From Limonium bicolor (Eukaryota; Streptophyta; Magnoliopsida; Caryophyllales; Plumbaginaceae): 64,000 bases of DNA. Shown here piece after piece: positions 45,812 to 58,379 of this stretch (the stretch's first letter is position 1; every line of letters begins with the position of its first letter). Location of the stretch: assembly GCA_023374045.1 (NCBI GenBank), contig CM041783.1, positions 123,753,503 through 123,817,502 of the forward strand, written 5' to 3'. A model generated the notes under the pieces. It worked only from the letters and a program-made list of their open reading frames with translations. It did not search any database and was not told where the DNA came from. The position numbers and the translations under genes were made by a program.

Positions 45812-48327
45812 TGAAATACCCCAAACCTTAATGTGCTAATTAATTATGTAAATATGATTTTTCTAAGGCTAATTAAGTCATTGAGAACATTGGTGAAGAA
45901 AGAGAAACCAAAAGAAATAAGAAAACGTGTAAAAGTCACAAAACCTAAAAACACGTATTTAATTGTCTTAGGAGGTACATAACCTTCACTAGGGTTATAA
46001 ATATATTTTTATACCCTAATTACACACTAAGAACATGTGGGAAAAATTCCCGAAGAAAACGGATCCAAATAACGGATTAAAACGCTAACAGAGTTTTAAA
46101 GCGCGTTTTTCGTGAAAACCCGAAAACGTGACATTAAACATTTAAACGATCCCAAAAAATTATAGTTGATCAAGTAACTATAATTAAACATTAATGGGAG
46201 TTTAAGATCCATTTAAATTAACAAAACGAGAAAATCCGGAAAACGGGCACGGATTAGTGAATAGTGTAAAAACAGGAACTTATGGGGTGCAAATTGTAAT
46301 AAGAGTAAAATACCCACCTTCATTGTAAATAAAAATCTGAAACTCCCTCCTATGTATGTCCCAACGTTTTGTTCTCCTCTCAGCCTTTTATTTGTTAGCA
46401 AAAAGGAAAAAAACATAAAGGTAAATAAAGTACAAAAGCTACTTTTCCCTCTCTTCTATTCTTTCTTCCTCTCACGTTTTTTTTCTTCTTCCTCCGGACC
46501 TCCCTCTCCATTTTCTTCTCCCATGGCGATTTCACAAAGCTCTCACCAGCTCCACCTTCATCTTCCTTGTTCTACCACTAAACTAAGTCAAAACTGAAAA
46601 ATAAATACACCATAATACTCCCCTCATCTTGGAGCTTCATTTCCACCCTTCAAAAGCTCCAAATGGTGAAATTCACTTCCATGGCTATAACTCATTTTGA
46701 GCTAAAGATTATCTTGTTATGAAGCTAGACCACTCCTTGTTGGTCTTAAGGTATTAAAAGCTTCAAAAACCTTGTTTTCCTAGTCTTCTTCATAACCGAT
46801 TTTTCTACAGATTTTTGAACGTCATTTCCCTCCTTATTTTAGCCTTGGTTATCTTTAAGAAGTGCTGGAGGAGTAGTTGTTTTGAATGCCTATTACTCCT
46901 TTGGAAACTACAAGGTAATTCTTTCCATTTCAATACCTATACACCCTTTTTAATTATAGGGTTGTTTCAAGAGTTTTATTAACCCCTTAACACTCATTAT
47001 TATGTCATTGGGCTTGGTCATTGAATTAGCAAATAAGCTACCATCATAACCGATTGTTGAACAAGAGGAAAGAGGAGAGAAGAATATTGGAAAAGAAATG
47101 GAGATTAAGGTAAATAATCTACCTTAATGTATACTCTCATTGCTTTTAGAATTTAGGATGGGAAATTAAATGTGTGAACCAAATGGAGTTGTAAATGTGT
47201 TTTGTGATTGGAAGGGAGAAGTGTTAGTTGTGTTTAATGCATTGTGCATTGATATGTGATTTAAGGGCCTAAGTGCCATGTTGTTGAAAATAGTGCATTA
47301 TAATGTGTTTAATGAGATTGGATGAGTTTTATGTGTTGGTAGAATCCTATATGGATTTGGTTAGTGGAGCTTGAATTTGGTTTGCTTGTGTTGAATTGTG
47401 AATATTTTGGGTTAGGTGATGAAGATGATGAATTTGGATGTGTTAGTTTAGTAACGGAGTTATGGCGAAATTTCCGTAGAAACCTAAGAGATTTAGGTGA
47501 CTTGGGGATTTGATGTTACCTAGGGTGAACTAGGTGTTTGGAGAGACCAATTAGCGTAACTCACCACCTTGGGGTGTTAGTTGGAGAAGTAAATAGGGTG
47601 GAGTAAAAATCTGTAGCAAAGGTATGTTTTTGGAGGTTTAAAGTTTTAGGAAAGAGCTTAGTGTGCTTGACCTTGTAAATTCTGAGTGACTTAGGTATTG
47701 AGAATGCAAAATACTAGGAGTGAATGTGGTATGGTCTAGTGGTAAGGAGAAGGTTAAAAGCTGTCATGAGGATGGTTTGAGAGTGCACTGATGTGCAAGG
47801 TGTGCAGAAAATGGAAAATGATGAATTGATTTGTAGATTTAAACAAGAATTGAGAGGTAAGTTTGATCAATGATTGGAGGAAGTTTTGAGTGTTTTTAAG
47901 GTGTTTAAAACCTGTAGAAAACATGTGAAAAGATTAGAGAATGATTAAGTATGAATTAGGGGTTGAAAACTACTCAATAACTGTCAATTAAGCACCTACA
48001 GACATGATCTGGGTTTGTAAACAAGTACACAAACCCGAACCACCTAAAAAAGTCCCAGAAACTCATTTTACCATGTGGTCCGGGTTTGTAAACAAGTACA
48101 TAAGCCCGGACCAATGCAAAAACAAGGCAGAATGGTTTTTCCGGGATTGGTCCGGGGTTATAACCCCGGCCACAAACCCGGACCAGTGAAAAAATGCTCC
48201 AGAAAGTGTTTTTAAGTGTTGTTATGATGGGGAATTGATTGGGGATCATTTTAAATGATTATTAGGCCTTGTTTGGTGACTTTTAAAGGCCATTATAAGT
48301 ATAAACAAGTGTGAGAGTGAATGTGTA
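45812..48327 (+). mobile_element. Giant 5' LTR, first part (interrupted)
   Basis: It starts TGAAATACCCC. Donor-like sites at 46751, 46915 and 47110; palindromic array 48001-48190. It is interrupted at 48327 by a solo LTR and resumes at 52215. The joined LTR is about 4.26 kb. Its U3 hairpin is diverged (AAAACGC..GCGCGTTTT near 46080-46110). Confidence 0.87.
48001..48190 (+). repeat. Palindromic array, 'GGGTTTGT..ACAAACCC' type
   Basis: Three blocks pair (cc)gggtttgt with acaaaccc, tccgggtttgt with aagcccgga, and tccggggttata with aaccccgg. Stem bases differ between blocks but pairing is kept. Confidence 0.75.
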
Positions 48328-51300
48328 TGAAATACCCCAAACCTAGTTATGTTGTTTAAACCCTAAAATAATGTGTGGTAAGACTAAAAAGAGTCTTAGA
48401 AACATTAGTAAACAATTTAAATCATAGAAAACACAAATAGTGCTTTAAGGTCAATAAAGGCCAAAATGTGCTCTAAGCTTGGGATAAGCTTGGTTAAGAC
48501 CTAATGAACTTACCAAGACCTTATTTGTATACTAATGAACATGTTAAACCAATTACCAAAGAAAACCAAGCTTGAAAACAAGTTAAAACACAAAATGTGC
48601 TTTAAGGAGTCTTAAAGCACATTTTTGAAAAATTGTCTTGTAAATGAGTTTTGAATGGCTAAATGTCCATCATTACTCTTTAATTAATATGTGTACTATA
48701 TAGTATCACATTTGGAAGTCTATATCAATGGGAAATAAAAAATTTCACATCTATGTGCCTTGTTTTAGTGAATAGTAACTAAAATAAGCAAGTTTATAAC
48801 ATAAGTTTGTATAAGTAATTAAATTGGCCAACAAAGACTAAAACACCCTTAGTAACATTAAGGGGGCCGGTTTTATGAGGTGAGTCACAACCATGTAAGT
48901 TAACAAAATAAATAACAAATGATAAAGCAAGTTACTATTTGCTTTACTACTTAATATCTCTTAAAAAGCACACTTATCTCATTCTCTCATTTCCCTCCTC
49001 ATTTCCCACGGTTCCAAGCTCTCTTCTACCTCCTTCTTGTTCTTCATTCACGGTTTTGCAATAGTACCACCACCATTCTTCATCTTCAACCTCTTGTAAC
49101 TTCTAGCTCACTTTGCCAAATCAAAAACAAAGACCACCATTCTCTTAGTCTCATCAAGCTCTTCATTCCTATCTTCTCAAAATCCCAAGAGCTCCATTTC
49201 GGTGCCAAGAGGAATCACCATGGGAGGAGCTTGAGCTCATCTTTCCACATATTGTTGTTCTCCTTTGCTTCTAGGATAGGAAACTCAAAGAAAAATAACA
49301 TTTCCTTCATGTTTGTGTGTTGTCCAAAATCACCATTGATGGTGTCCTTACCTTGCTTGTTTTAGCTCCATTTGAATCTTCCAAGGGCTTGGTGGAGTCC
49401 TCTCTTGCTACATATCCAAACACTCTTTCCATTCCAAGGTAAAACAATCATCTTAATGCTTTGAAATAATATATGTAATTAGGGTTTACAATGAGATGAA
49501 GCATAATGCTTGTATACTCATTATATCATTTGTATAATGTTTAGAAGTTGACAAGCAACTAAAAGCCTTGCCAATTTAGTCAAGGAAACGAGAAAGAAGT
49601 TTGTGAGGAAAAGAGGTAAATATGCTAACCTAATGTGGTTTAAAGTCTTAGGAGAAATGAACTTATATTGCTTATTTAAAAAAAGATCTAAGGAGCCAAT
49701 GGTGAATGACTTAGAAAAATGCTCTCAAGGGCTTAGTAAAAGGCATATGTATTGTTGGGTGTATTTGCTGGTCAAAGGCAAATGTATTGTGGAAATTCAG
49801 TATTTATGATTTATGCATCTTAAGGGCCTAAGAGCCATGTTATTTAAGGGCCTAAGTGCCAAGCAATTTAAATTATGCACTATATTGTGATGTAGTGCTA
49901 AATGAGTGAAGTTTGTGTGTGAGAATGTGTTTGATGGATTTTAAGTGTTCTTGTTTGTTTAATGGTGAAAGCAATGTGTTTTGGTTTAGTAATGTTCTAG
50001 GAGAACCTATGTCAAAATTTAGGTAATAAACAAGAAATTCTAAGGGTTTAGAATGAGTTTGGTAAGCTAGGAAATGTTTAGAATGGTTAAGTGTTAAACT
50101 AGTGGAAGAAACTTGCATTAAGGTGTTTAAAGATGTAAAAAGGGCTTAGGCAATGTTTTAGAGGACATAGAATGCAAAAGAATGTTTTGGGACATTTCAA
50201 GATCATGGTGAGATTGCATTTAGGACTTGTGTATTGTTGGTGAAAAAGTGATGAAGTGATTTGTTGCATGGGAAGCTATAAACTTGTAAAGATGTTCAAG
50301 GAGTTGTTTAGGAAGAAAAGATGCTTTGGAGATGATGTAGTAGTGGTGAGGAAACATTATTGGCATAGTGGTTATCATAAGTATGAAACACCACTTAGGA
50401 AACCAAGGAGAAAATAACATAAGTGTTAGGAATTTTGGTATGAAATGAGTAAGTGTTTAAGGAGATAGAAAAGAAGTTTCATGGATGTTGTATGAGGGTG
50501 TAAGTGTATCAAATGATGTTAGAACACAATTGGAGGCTTTAGGAGAAATTTGGAGAAGATTTGACAATGTTTGGGCATATTCTGGTGGCGTCCGACCCAG
50601 GGGTCCGAACCAAGGTTGGGTCGGACAGCCTCTGTTAGACGCCAATAAAGAGTTCTGGAACGGTCCGACCTAGAGGGCTTGGGTCGGACATGGGTCGGAC
50701 GTGTGTGTGTTAAAGGGCGGTAAATCTCTGGAATGGTCCGACCCAGATGGTTGGGTCGGACATGGGTCGGACAAGTATATTTTTCAAACCCGAGAATCAC
50801 TAGAAGGGTCCGACCCAGTTGGTGGGTCGGACGGTGGGTCGGACAGACCAAAACTTATAAAAAAAAGCAGAAAAGAATGTAGCAAATGTAGTTAACCCTA
50901 GGGGTATTATGTAGGTAATCAAGGTTAAGTTGGGGCGTTAAAACATGTCATATAATCATGTTAAACATTTAGTAAATTTAAAGTTAAGTGAATTAATTAA
51001 CCGACGTTATTAATCACGTATAGGAGTGACCTACGGTGGAAACAAATCGAAGCAAGGACCAAGGTATGGTTTTCTTGCAGTCTGTTGCCTACCGGTTTAC
51101 ACCGGCTTGTGTGTTGTTTGTTCTTCTATGTGTTAATGACCTTGTAAGACTTAAATCATGTAACGAGTTTACAGTTGTTAAATATTATTGTGTTGTTACG
51201 TATGACTCTCTCTTCCCTTGTGTGTGTCTAACAAGACTTAACCAATTGTCTGTGAAATGTTTATTGTGTTCAATGTTGAACTACTAACAAGTGCTAACAG

Positions 51301-52209
51301 GGGAAGTGAGGAGTCTGGTCTGTTCCGGCCACGCGTGTGAGTATGGGAGTCGATGTCATAACCGGTTCAATTCTCTTTGTATGTTATGGTTGTTTTTCCA
51401 ATTTGGTTTCCAACCTTCCCTTTAGCTTAACCAAAGCTATTTTACTGACTCACGTCGGGCCACAGGGGCATACTATGTGTTGTTCGGTGTGCTTGGATCA
51501 CTATATCCGAGGCACCTTGTGTTAAGTTACCCGTTCAATCTAACAGGACGGTAACGAGTTACGTAACGAGCTTAGCATGAGCATGGCAACATTCTCTAGG
51601 CTCTCCATGGGAACTAATTGTATTGGTTCACTTCCTAAAAGGAATTGTTCTTGTATGTTATGTGTGATGTTGTGTACAATACCCATGTTATGATATATGT
51701 ATATGTTGTGTGTTTTAAAATGAATGCCATGTCATCATGACAATTAGTTGTGCGCATCCCGGTAGCCGATGGGCTGCGCGTTAACCATACCAGCCAAGGG
51801 TTGCTGACCCCCTCGGGGGCTCCATATTTCTTTTACTGCAGGATGAGGATCGAAGAAGCAGAATGGCTATAGATTCTAGGATGCAGGATTACTTTTGATT
51901 ATTTTTGGATGTTGGGCCCGGGATGCGCCTGTGCTCCCGTGGCGATATATATTTTGATTGTGAACAGTTTACAATGATGGTTTACAGTGAAGGATGTAAG
52001 TAAATACTCGGTATTGTGTTTATGTATGTATGGTTATTAGTTCTATGCTCGGGAGTCTAATCATCAGACCGATACACTTGTATTTATTCAGCCTTGTTAA
52101 CCACGTGGGTGGTTGACGGCGTTGTAGCACCAATCGTTTAGTTATTGTTTAGTTGTTTATTATCCGCTGCGACTCCAGTTAATAGTAAGTGTGTAGTAGG
52201 GGTGTTACA
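48328..52209 (+). mobile_element. Nested solo LTR (3.88 kb)
   Basis: It starts TGAAATACCCC and ends GTAGTAGGGGTGTTACA. It is flanked by a perfect 5-bp duplication GTGTA (48323-48327 and 52210-52214), with no internal region. U3 hairpin 48592-48625 (15-bp perfect stem); donor-like sites 49439 and 49616; array 50585-50850; cassette from 51740; hairpin TTAACCAC/GTGGTTGA (52097-52116). It is closest in subtype to 19963 and 29200. Confidence 0.94.
50585..50850 (+). repeat. Palindromic 'TCCGACC..GGTCGGA' array
   Basis: Four blocks of 'gtccgaccca' facing 'tgggtcggac'. The pattern is like 22365-22625 with different spacers. Confidence 0.85.
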
Positions 52210-52214
52210 GTGTA

Positions 52215-53962
52215 AGTTGTGAACATAAGAGCACATAAGTAAGTTAAGGATAACGGGACAACGGGGTTAAGTACGGGAGTAATATTAGCTTATATACCGT
52301 ATGATCATGATGTTAATTAAAACATTTGAAATAATACCAGTTGTTCAGAAACTCTCGGAAGCGTGAGATGACGCATTGGAGTAAATCCTTGGGGACACAG
52401 TAGAGTAACCCATAGTGTAAGGTATGGTTTTCTTGCAACATCTGTCCTACCGGGTTACACCGGCTTGTATGCCAACTTGGTTTTCTAAATGTTTGCCACC
52501 TTACAAGATAAAGCATGAAATGAATTTACAGTAATGCAATTATGTGCGTGCCTTGTTCTGATACTGTTTAACCTCGAATATGTGTTAAACTGTAGTTAAC
52601 CGGCCTTAGGATCACATAAGAGATCGGTATTCAGATTTAAACGTCCCAACCTACGGGAACATTCTAACTACGGCTATTCGTGCGTTATTTGTGTAGTGTG
52701 GTTGTGTGCGATGTGTATTACCCTTTTATTATGTCGTTATTTAATGATTGTTGTTGATCATGTATGTCGAATGGTAGGTTACCTCCCTTTTTTGTTTAAC
52801 TAAGTTTGTAATACCATATGGTGTCATGATGTGATAAGTTCTATAGGGGAACTTCTAACTAATATATATATATAATGAGGGGTGAGGAATCCGGGAGTCC
52901 TGGTCGTGCACGTGTGTTTGGAAGTTGATATCTATATTTGATTTAACTCCCAGTCTATTTTGGTTATCTTTCCTTCTTGGATTACAATCACCCACAAGTC
53001 TAATAAGAGACTTTCCTACCTTGATTATTATACGGGGCTAGGGGGATATGTGTATGGTGTGATCGGGCCTATATTATGACCGACACAACTATGTAAAGTA
53101 AATGTGTACGGTGTGTTTGGACCTATATTTTATCCGACACATCTTAAGTAAAGTGCACGTTCTCTAAGAAGAACGGTATTACATTGTGTATATGTTTTAC
53201 GTGATGTGTATTGTCGTGTTGTGTACGTTGATCACCGAAATCAACCCCATATTAATATAAGAAGTAATTAGATGTAACCCGACCAAATGGGTAAGTGTTG
53301 TCCAATAAGCATTTAGTTCCAATAAGGTAGAAACCTTCAAGGGTCAAGGAACAAAACAATTCAATCTAAGAAATGTTGATGTGCTAACCTTCTTGGTTGT
53401 ATCCTATTGATTGGATATGTGTGATTTATAAGCATGATATGTGTTTATGGTATTTCTTGCAGGATTTAAATATAATCAACTGCATGCTCAGACAACAACT
53501 AGTTGTGCGTGGGCCGGTAGTATACGGGCTGCATGATTACCATACCAGCAAAGGTGCTGAGCCCCTTTGGGGCCACCCATTACATTTTAGGTACATGGAG
53601 CTGGTAGCCGTTCGAGAGTAGGACGGGGTAGCTGTTACGCTTGGATAGTTAATCAACCTCTTAAACACTAGTAGCTGTTATATTGTAAGATCGGAAGTAT
53701 TATTAGTAAAGGAATGTAATAGACTCGGTACAGTTTGGATTGTAATAGTAATTGTTTCAGTTTAGATTTGGAATTGTAATGTAATGTTAAGTGTAGCGCT
53801 CGATACTCTAGTCCATTAGGCCAGTACATTGTGTAAGTATTAGCCTTGTTAGCCACGTGGGTGGCTAACGGCGTGTAACACCGCCCCTTTTGATTAGTGT
53901 TTATGATGTATTTTCTGTTGCATTTACTAGCTAAGAGTTGATTTTATAGTTGGGGTGTTACA
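52215..53962 (+). mobile_element. Giant 5' LTR, second part
   Basis: Continuation of 45812-48327 after the solo LTR. Cassette at 53492-53573, hairpin TTAGCCAC/GTGGCTAA at 53849-53868, end TTGGGGTGTTACA at 53962, then a primer-binding site. It is therefore a 5' LTR in the + orientation. Confidence 0.87.
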
Positions 53963-53967
53963 AAAAG

Positions 53968-53995
53968 TGGTATCAGAGTGATACTTCACTCTGAT
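53968..53995 (+). other. Primer-binding site in hairpin (second copy)
   Basis: TGGTATCAGAG, with stem ATCAGAGTGA / TCACTCTGAT and loop TACT (53972-53995). The C-G pair of the first copy is T-A here. Confidence 0.8.
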
Positions 53996-54902
53996 GACTG
54001 GAAATACCGAGCTTAAGAAGTATAGAGTTAGGAGTTTAAGACTTTGGGCTAAGGGTTGAGTGATAGCGTGAGAGATACGCTAGTTAGGCATTCCCCATGT
54101 GTACGGGATACCTACAATATCCATACCCGTCATCTACAACCCCCGTTTTATACTTGGTAAAGAACGCCAGAGTGATGAACGTCCTCTCTTACTCGGGAAA
54201 ACCCGATCTAGCCGTTATCAAGTAATTCTGTAAGAACAGGGAACCGGTCGTACGATAGATCCCAAGAACGGTAAATCCCGGAGACGGTTCCCGTCTGAAC
54301 GACGTTAACCGCACTTAATAGTGGAGAATTGAAGAATCCTATGCATAGTAATGGAATTTCCGGCAGCATGGGACGACATACTTAGCAGTCGAGAGGACCA
54401 TGACTGACCATCAAGAAGTAACGCACTAGCCGTGCAACAAAGACGAAAGGTGAAGTAATGAGACCCGAGACACATGTACCAAAATTGTTGTATAATACCG
54501 GCAACGGTATACTAACCGACTAAGGAAATAGTCAAGGTTGGATAACTCCAAACCTACAACGCCAAAGAGGCTGTAATACCCAATTATCATAGTTTAGACA
54601 GCTTTGGGAGTATTTATGAAACATACTTCAATAGGACTATGACGTAGTACCTAAACAAGAATCAAGTCTCGGTAACCACGGCAAATGCATGGGGGCGAAC
54701 ATTAAGGAAGAACACAAAGTTAAGTAAGTGGAGAGCCACCCTAGTTAACGACTACCATGTCAAGACCAATGAGAGTCGCTTGGAAGATTTATTATCAAGA
54801 CTGTAAGATCAAAGGAAGAGCCAACAAGGCCACCGAATATGGTAATGATAAAAGTAGTACCGCAACCAGTATATGTTGAACCGATAGCCAGCCTGCGTGG
54901 CA

Positions 54903-54920
54903 CACTTGCCATGGCAAGTG
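54903..54920 (+). other. Conserved internal hairpin (second copy)
   Basis: CACTTGC-catg-GCAAGTG, counterpart of 25290-25309. Confidence 0.6.
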
Positions 54921-55127
54921 CTACTATAACGGGGTTATTCGGGAAATTTTTTTAACGACTATGAAGTACATAGTACAGTACCGTATTGGTGAATGAAGTA
55001 ATTATTGAATCAAGAATTTGAAGAGTGAAAGCTGGAAGGGCATAGCGGCCTAATCATTGTATTTAAGGATATACAGTCAGCGAGAAGCTAGACTTGATCA
55101 AGGCATGAAGACATTTAAATCCCGTGA

Positions 55128-55285
55128 AGAATTTCCTTTTAAACCTAACTTTTCTTTCCAACTCATATTTATTTCAAACCCTCTTTCAAAACCAAATTTT
55201 CTTCCAAACTCAAGTTTATTTCAAGCCTTCTTTTAAACCCAAATTTCTCTCAAATCTTAGAGTTTCCTTAAAACCAAACCAGAGG
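55128..55285 (+). repeat. Pyrimidine-rich degenerate repeat (second copy)
   Basis: Repeated 'tttctttccaactca', 'ttcaaaccctctttc' and similar strings. Counterpart of 25477-25585. Confidence 0.6.
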
Positions 55286-57047
55286 ACATACATTGGCCTC
55301 AGTGCCACACAGTAGGTATGTTATACCTAGTTCAGTTTGAACAACCTTAGAACAATCCTACAACCCGAGGGTAGAAATCCAGTTCGTACTAAATACAGAC
55401 AGTGGACAAATTTCCCTTAATTAAGTATGCGAAGCTCCAAAGGTGCATTATCATCGGACAATTTAAGGAGAGTTGACAACAGAATACTCCACGTAGGCGT
55501 GTGACGAACACTACGAGTGTACAAAAATGAAATGTGGGACGATCACACTCCAAAGGAGCTTGAGGGCCTGACAGACTTATTTATAAGTTAGTCAGGTAAG
55601 TAGTAATGTTTCAGTAGGGTGCCCCACATATGTATGCAAGTGGAGTACGGAACACGGGGGTAGTTGACTCCATACTACGGTCAACAGTGCAAATTCAGAG
55701 CAGAGCAACCGATTACCGTGAACGATTGAAGTAAAAGGACTCAATTAAGTTAATGAGACTAAAGGAATTAGTGAATTCGTTTCAAGAAAATGGTTATGAG
55801 TCAGGAAGTGCAAAGTGGAAACGTGATAGCTGGAAACGAATACCCAGCCTATACATGGTAAGGCAGATGCCTAACATGGGTACGTTAATGTCCAACGAAC
55901 GAGATAGAATTCCCAGACAATCACCAAGGGGAAATCCACCTAACAGGGGATACTCTAAATTGCAAAGGGAGCGAACTAATATTACCTAACGGGCCTTCCA
56001 TGAAAGGAAGCGTGATGCAACGACCTTGTTAGGGAGCCCAGAATCACCACCAAACCAGGTGAGGGGGTACGGAGAAATAAAATTTGTGTGAACAGCTGAC
56101 AACGAGCAGTGCTCGAGGCAACGTGGCTTATAAGCCGTGAATTCAAATAGTTACAGTGATTGCCGGAAGTGGCACTAGTAAGAAAAAGGATTGTGTTATG
56201 TAAGTTATAAGAGCGGAGAACGAACCACACCTTAGAAGGGTGGGGAAACCTCTTAGTATTGTGAGGCTCCGGAGAGGTGTAAATGTGAACCCTTTAGAAA
56301 AGGGCCTTCACCTGTTGAAATGCAGTAATCGTAAGTATAACGAGACCCATATAGCGGGAAATTGTTCAAATATATCCCATTAAATATGTAGTGAATAAGA
56401 GAACATATTAGTTTGTTCATGTGATAAATTAAAGTTTGAGTATATGGAGTGATCTCCTACACAAGTGTGCGGAAGAAGCTTTAATAGCAACTGTGGAAGA
56501 CCGGAAGAGTGGTCAGTTTAGTAGCAAACACCACATGTGTTCAACATGAAATGTAAATGGAACAAGCTCAAGGAGCATAAGGACTTGAGGAATAACATAT
56601 TCAGTAATCAGACACATAAGTGGCAGGTCGTAGTATAAATGACATAAGTACCTGAGCGGAAGCTAGTAACAGCGGATGCCATGTAAATCATGGCTGTATA
56701 ACTAATAAGAACTTGGTACACATCAAATGACCATTGTGTACAAATGATATGGAGAACAAACAGAATTCTAAGTTTGACTCAGTGAAGACGGAAGGTAAGT
56801 AATAGTAAATAGACTGGGCAGTAAGCCAGTAGCTGGTACTATATGGTAAGGATGTGTATTCCTAGTAAATTAACAATGATAAATGAAGTAATGAGCCTCG
56901 GGACAAGAATACCCGGTTGCTAAGTAACCAACCCGTACTGGATACGGAAGTCATAGCGAATATGACGCAAATTGGTTAAGCGTAGACCTTGAAACAAAAC
57001 CCACTAGTAGAAAAAGATTTTAAATGACGCACTTTACACCACGGTTA

Positions 57048-57352
57048 AATCTTTAACCGTCATTTAAATCTTTTAAACCACGGTTATTAATCAAACTGTC
57101 ATATATAGTGCACGCCTCATTACATAATGACGGTTCTTAATACAACCGTCATATATAGTTCCTCCGCCTTGAAGATAAAACAACGGTTCAGAAATAACCG
57201 TCGTATAAATTGTTTATAAACCACGGTTCGTTTGCAACAGTCGTTTAAAGAGTTTCCGAAAGAATTATAAACCACGGTTTTTGTAAAACCGTCGTTTATT
57301 GGTCCATTACATAGGTCTTTAAGCGACGGTTTCTTGGTTAACCGTCATTTAA
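57048..57352 (+). repeat. CACTA subterminal inverted motif cluster
   Basis: Seven blocks pair 'acggtt' with 'aaccgtc' (two have changed arms) at about 40-50 bp spacing, flanked by 'atttaaa' or 'atatatag'. In this superfamily such motifs bind the element's TNPA-like protein. Confidence 0.8.
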
Positions 57353-57452
57353 AAGTCGTTTAATAAAAACCCGACCTTTCTTTCTTCTTCCTCCTCCCCG
57401 CTCTCTGGTTTTCCCCTGGTGATTTCGACGATTTATCCACCGCCCCGTCTCC

Positions 57453-57585
57453 AGCCGTCGAGCTTGTGCCCGTCCTCCTCCTCCTGCGGCGCCGTCGAGC
57501 TTGTGCCCGTCCTCCTCCGCCGTCGACTGTGTTGTGCCCGTCCTCCTCCGGCGCCGTCGCTTGTGCCCGTCCTCTGCCCGCGTCG
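57453..57585 (+). repeat. C-rich tandem of ~33 bp units in CACTA 5' region
   Basis: Four imperfect copies of 'gccgtcgagcttgtgcccgt' plus 'cctcctcc'. Both strands show long frames here because of composition. It could be 5' UTR or a captured host fragment. Confidence 0.65.
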
Positions 57586-57879
57586 CCATCTTCTCGGCCG
57601 CCTCCCCTCCCTGAAGACCGAGAATCATCCACGACCACCTGCTGCTCCTTACCCAATGATTAAACACCATCAACAGTCACCCACCTCCATTCGGCATTTT
57701 CCATCGCCCTGCTGCCCCACATCCTCGCACATCTCCACCACCATCCATCACGCACCAATATGCCAACCTAGCTACCAACCAAAAATGGTGTTTTGATATG
57801 TCTTGAATTCTTGGTAATATTTGCTTTTCGATATCTTATTATATACTTTCTTGTTTTATGCATGGGAATAGATTGATTG

Positions 57880-58379
57880 NNNNNNNNNNNNNNNNNNNNN
57901 NNNNNNNNNNNNNNNNNNNNNNNNNNNNNNNNNNNNNNNNNNNNNNNNNNNNNNNNNNNNNNNNNNNNNNNNNNNNNNNNNNNNNNNNNNNNNNNNNNNN
58001 NNNNNNNNNNNNNNNNNNNNNNNNNNNNNNNNNNNNNNNNNNNNNNNNNNNNNNNNNNNNNNNNNNNNNNNNNNNNNNNNNNNNNNNNNNNNNNNNNNNN
58101 NNNNNNNNNNNNNNNNNNNNNNNNNNNNNNNNNNNNNNNNNNNNNNNNNNNNNNNNNNNNNNNNNNNNNNNNNNNNNNNNNNNNNNNNNNNNNNNNNNNN
58201 NNNNNNNNNNNNNNNNNNNNNNNNNNNNNNNNNNNNNNNNNNNNNNNNNNNNNNNNNNNNNNNNNNNNNNNNNNNNNNNNNNNNNNNNNNNNNNNNNNNN
58301 NNNNNNNNNNNNNNNNNNNNNNNNNNNNNNNNNNNNNNNNNNNNNNNNNNNNNNNNNNNNNNNNNNNNNNNNNNNNNNN
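57880..58379. other. Assembly gap (500 N)
   Basis: Exactly 500 N. It hides the rest of the CACTA element and the start of the next LTR. Confidence 0.99.

Larger units (their letters stand above)
53963..57001 (+). mobile_element. Internal region of a second non-autonomous element
   Basis: Aligns with the start of the internal region at 24506 (shared primer-binding site, 'gggttgagtgatagcgtgag', 'actcggg..cccgatct', 'cagtcgaga', hairpin at 54903) and with its pyrimidine-rich block (55128-55285). No gag or pol frame is visible. It is cut at 57001 by a CACTA transposon. Confidence 0.82.
57002..57879 (+). mobile_element. 5' end of a CACTA (En/Spm-type) DNA transposon
   Basis: Terminal CACTAGTAGAAAAAG at 57002 is a typical CACTA inverted-repeat end. 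It is followed by subterminal repeats (57048-57352) and a C-rich region (57363-57780). No transposase is visible. The matching right end is not found after the gap, so the element's extent is unknown. It inserted into the non-autonomous LTR element. Confidence 0.82.

Noticed and set aside
57338..57796. Arg/Gly- or Pro/Ser-rich frames on both strands
   Set aside because: They result from the C-rich tandem repeat; no domain, no consistent start.
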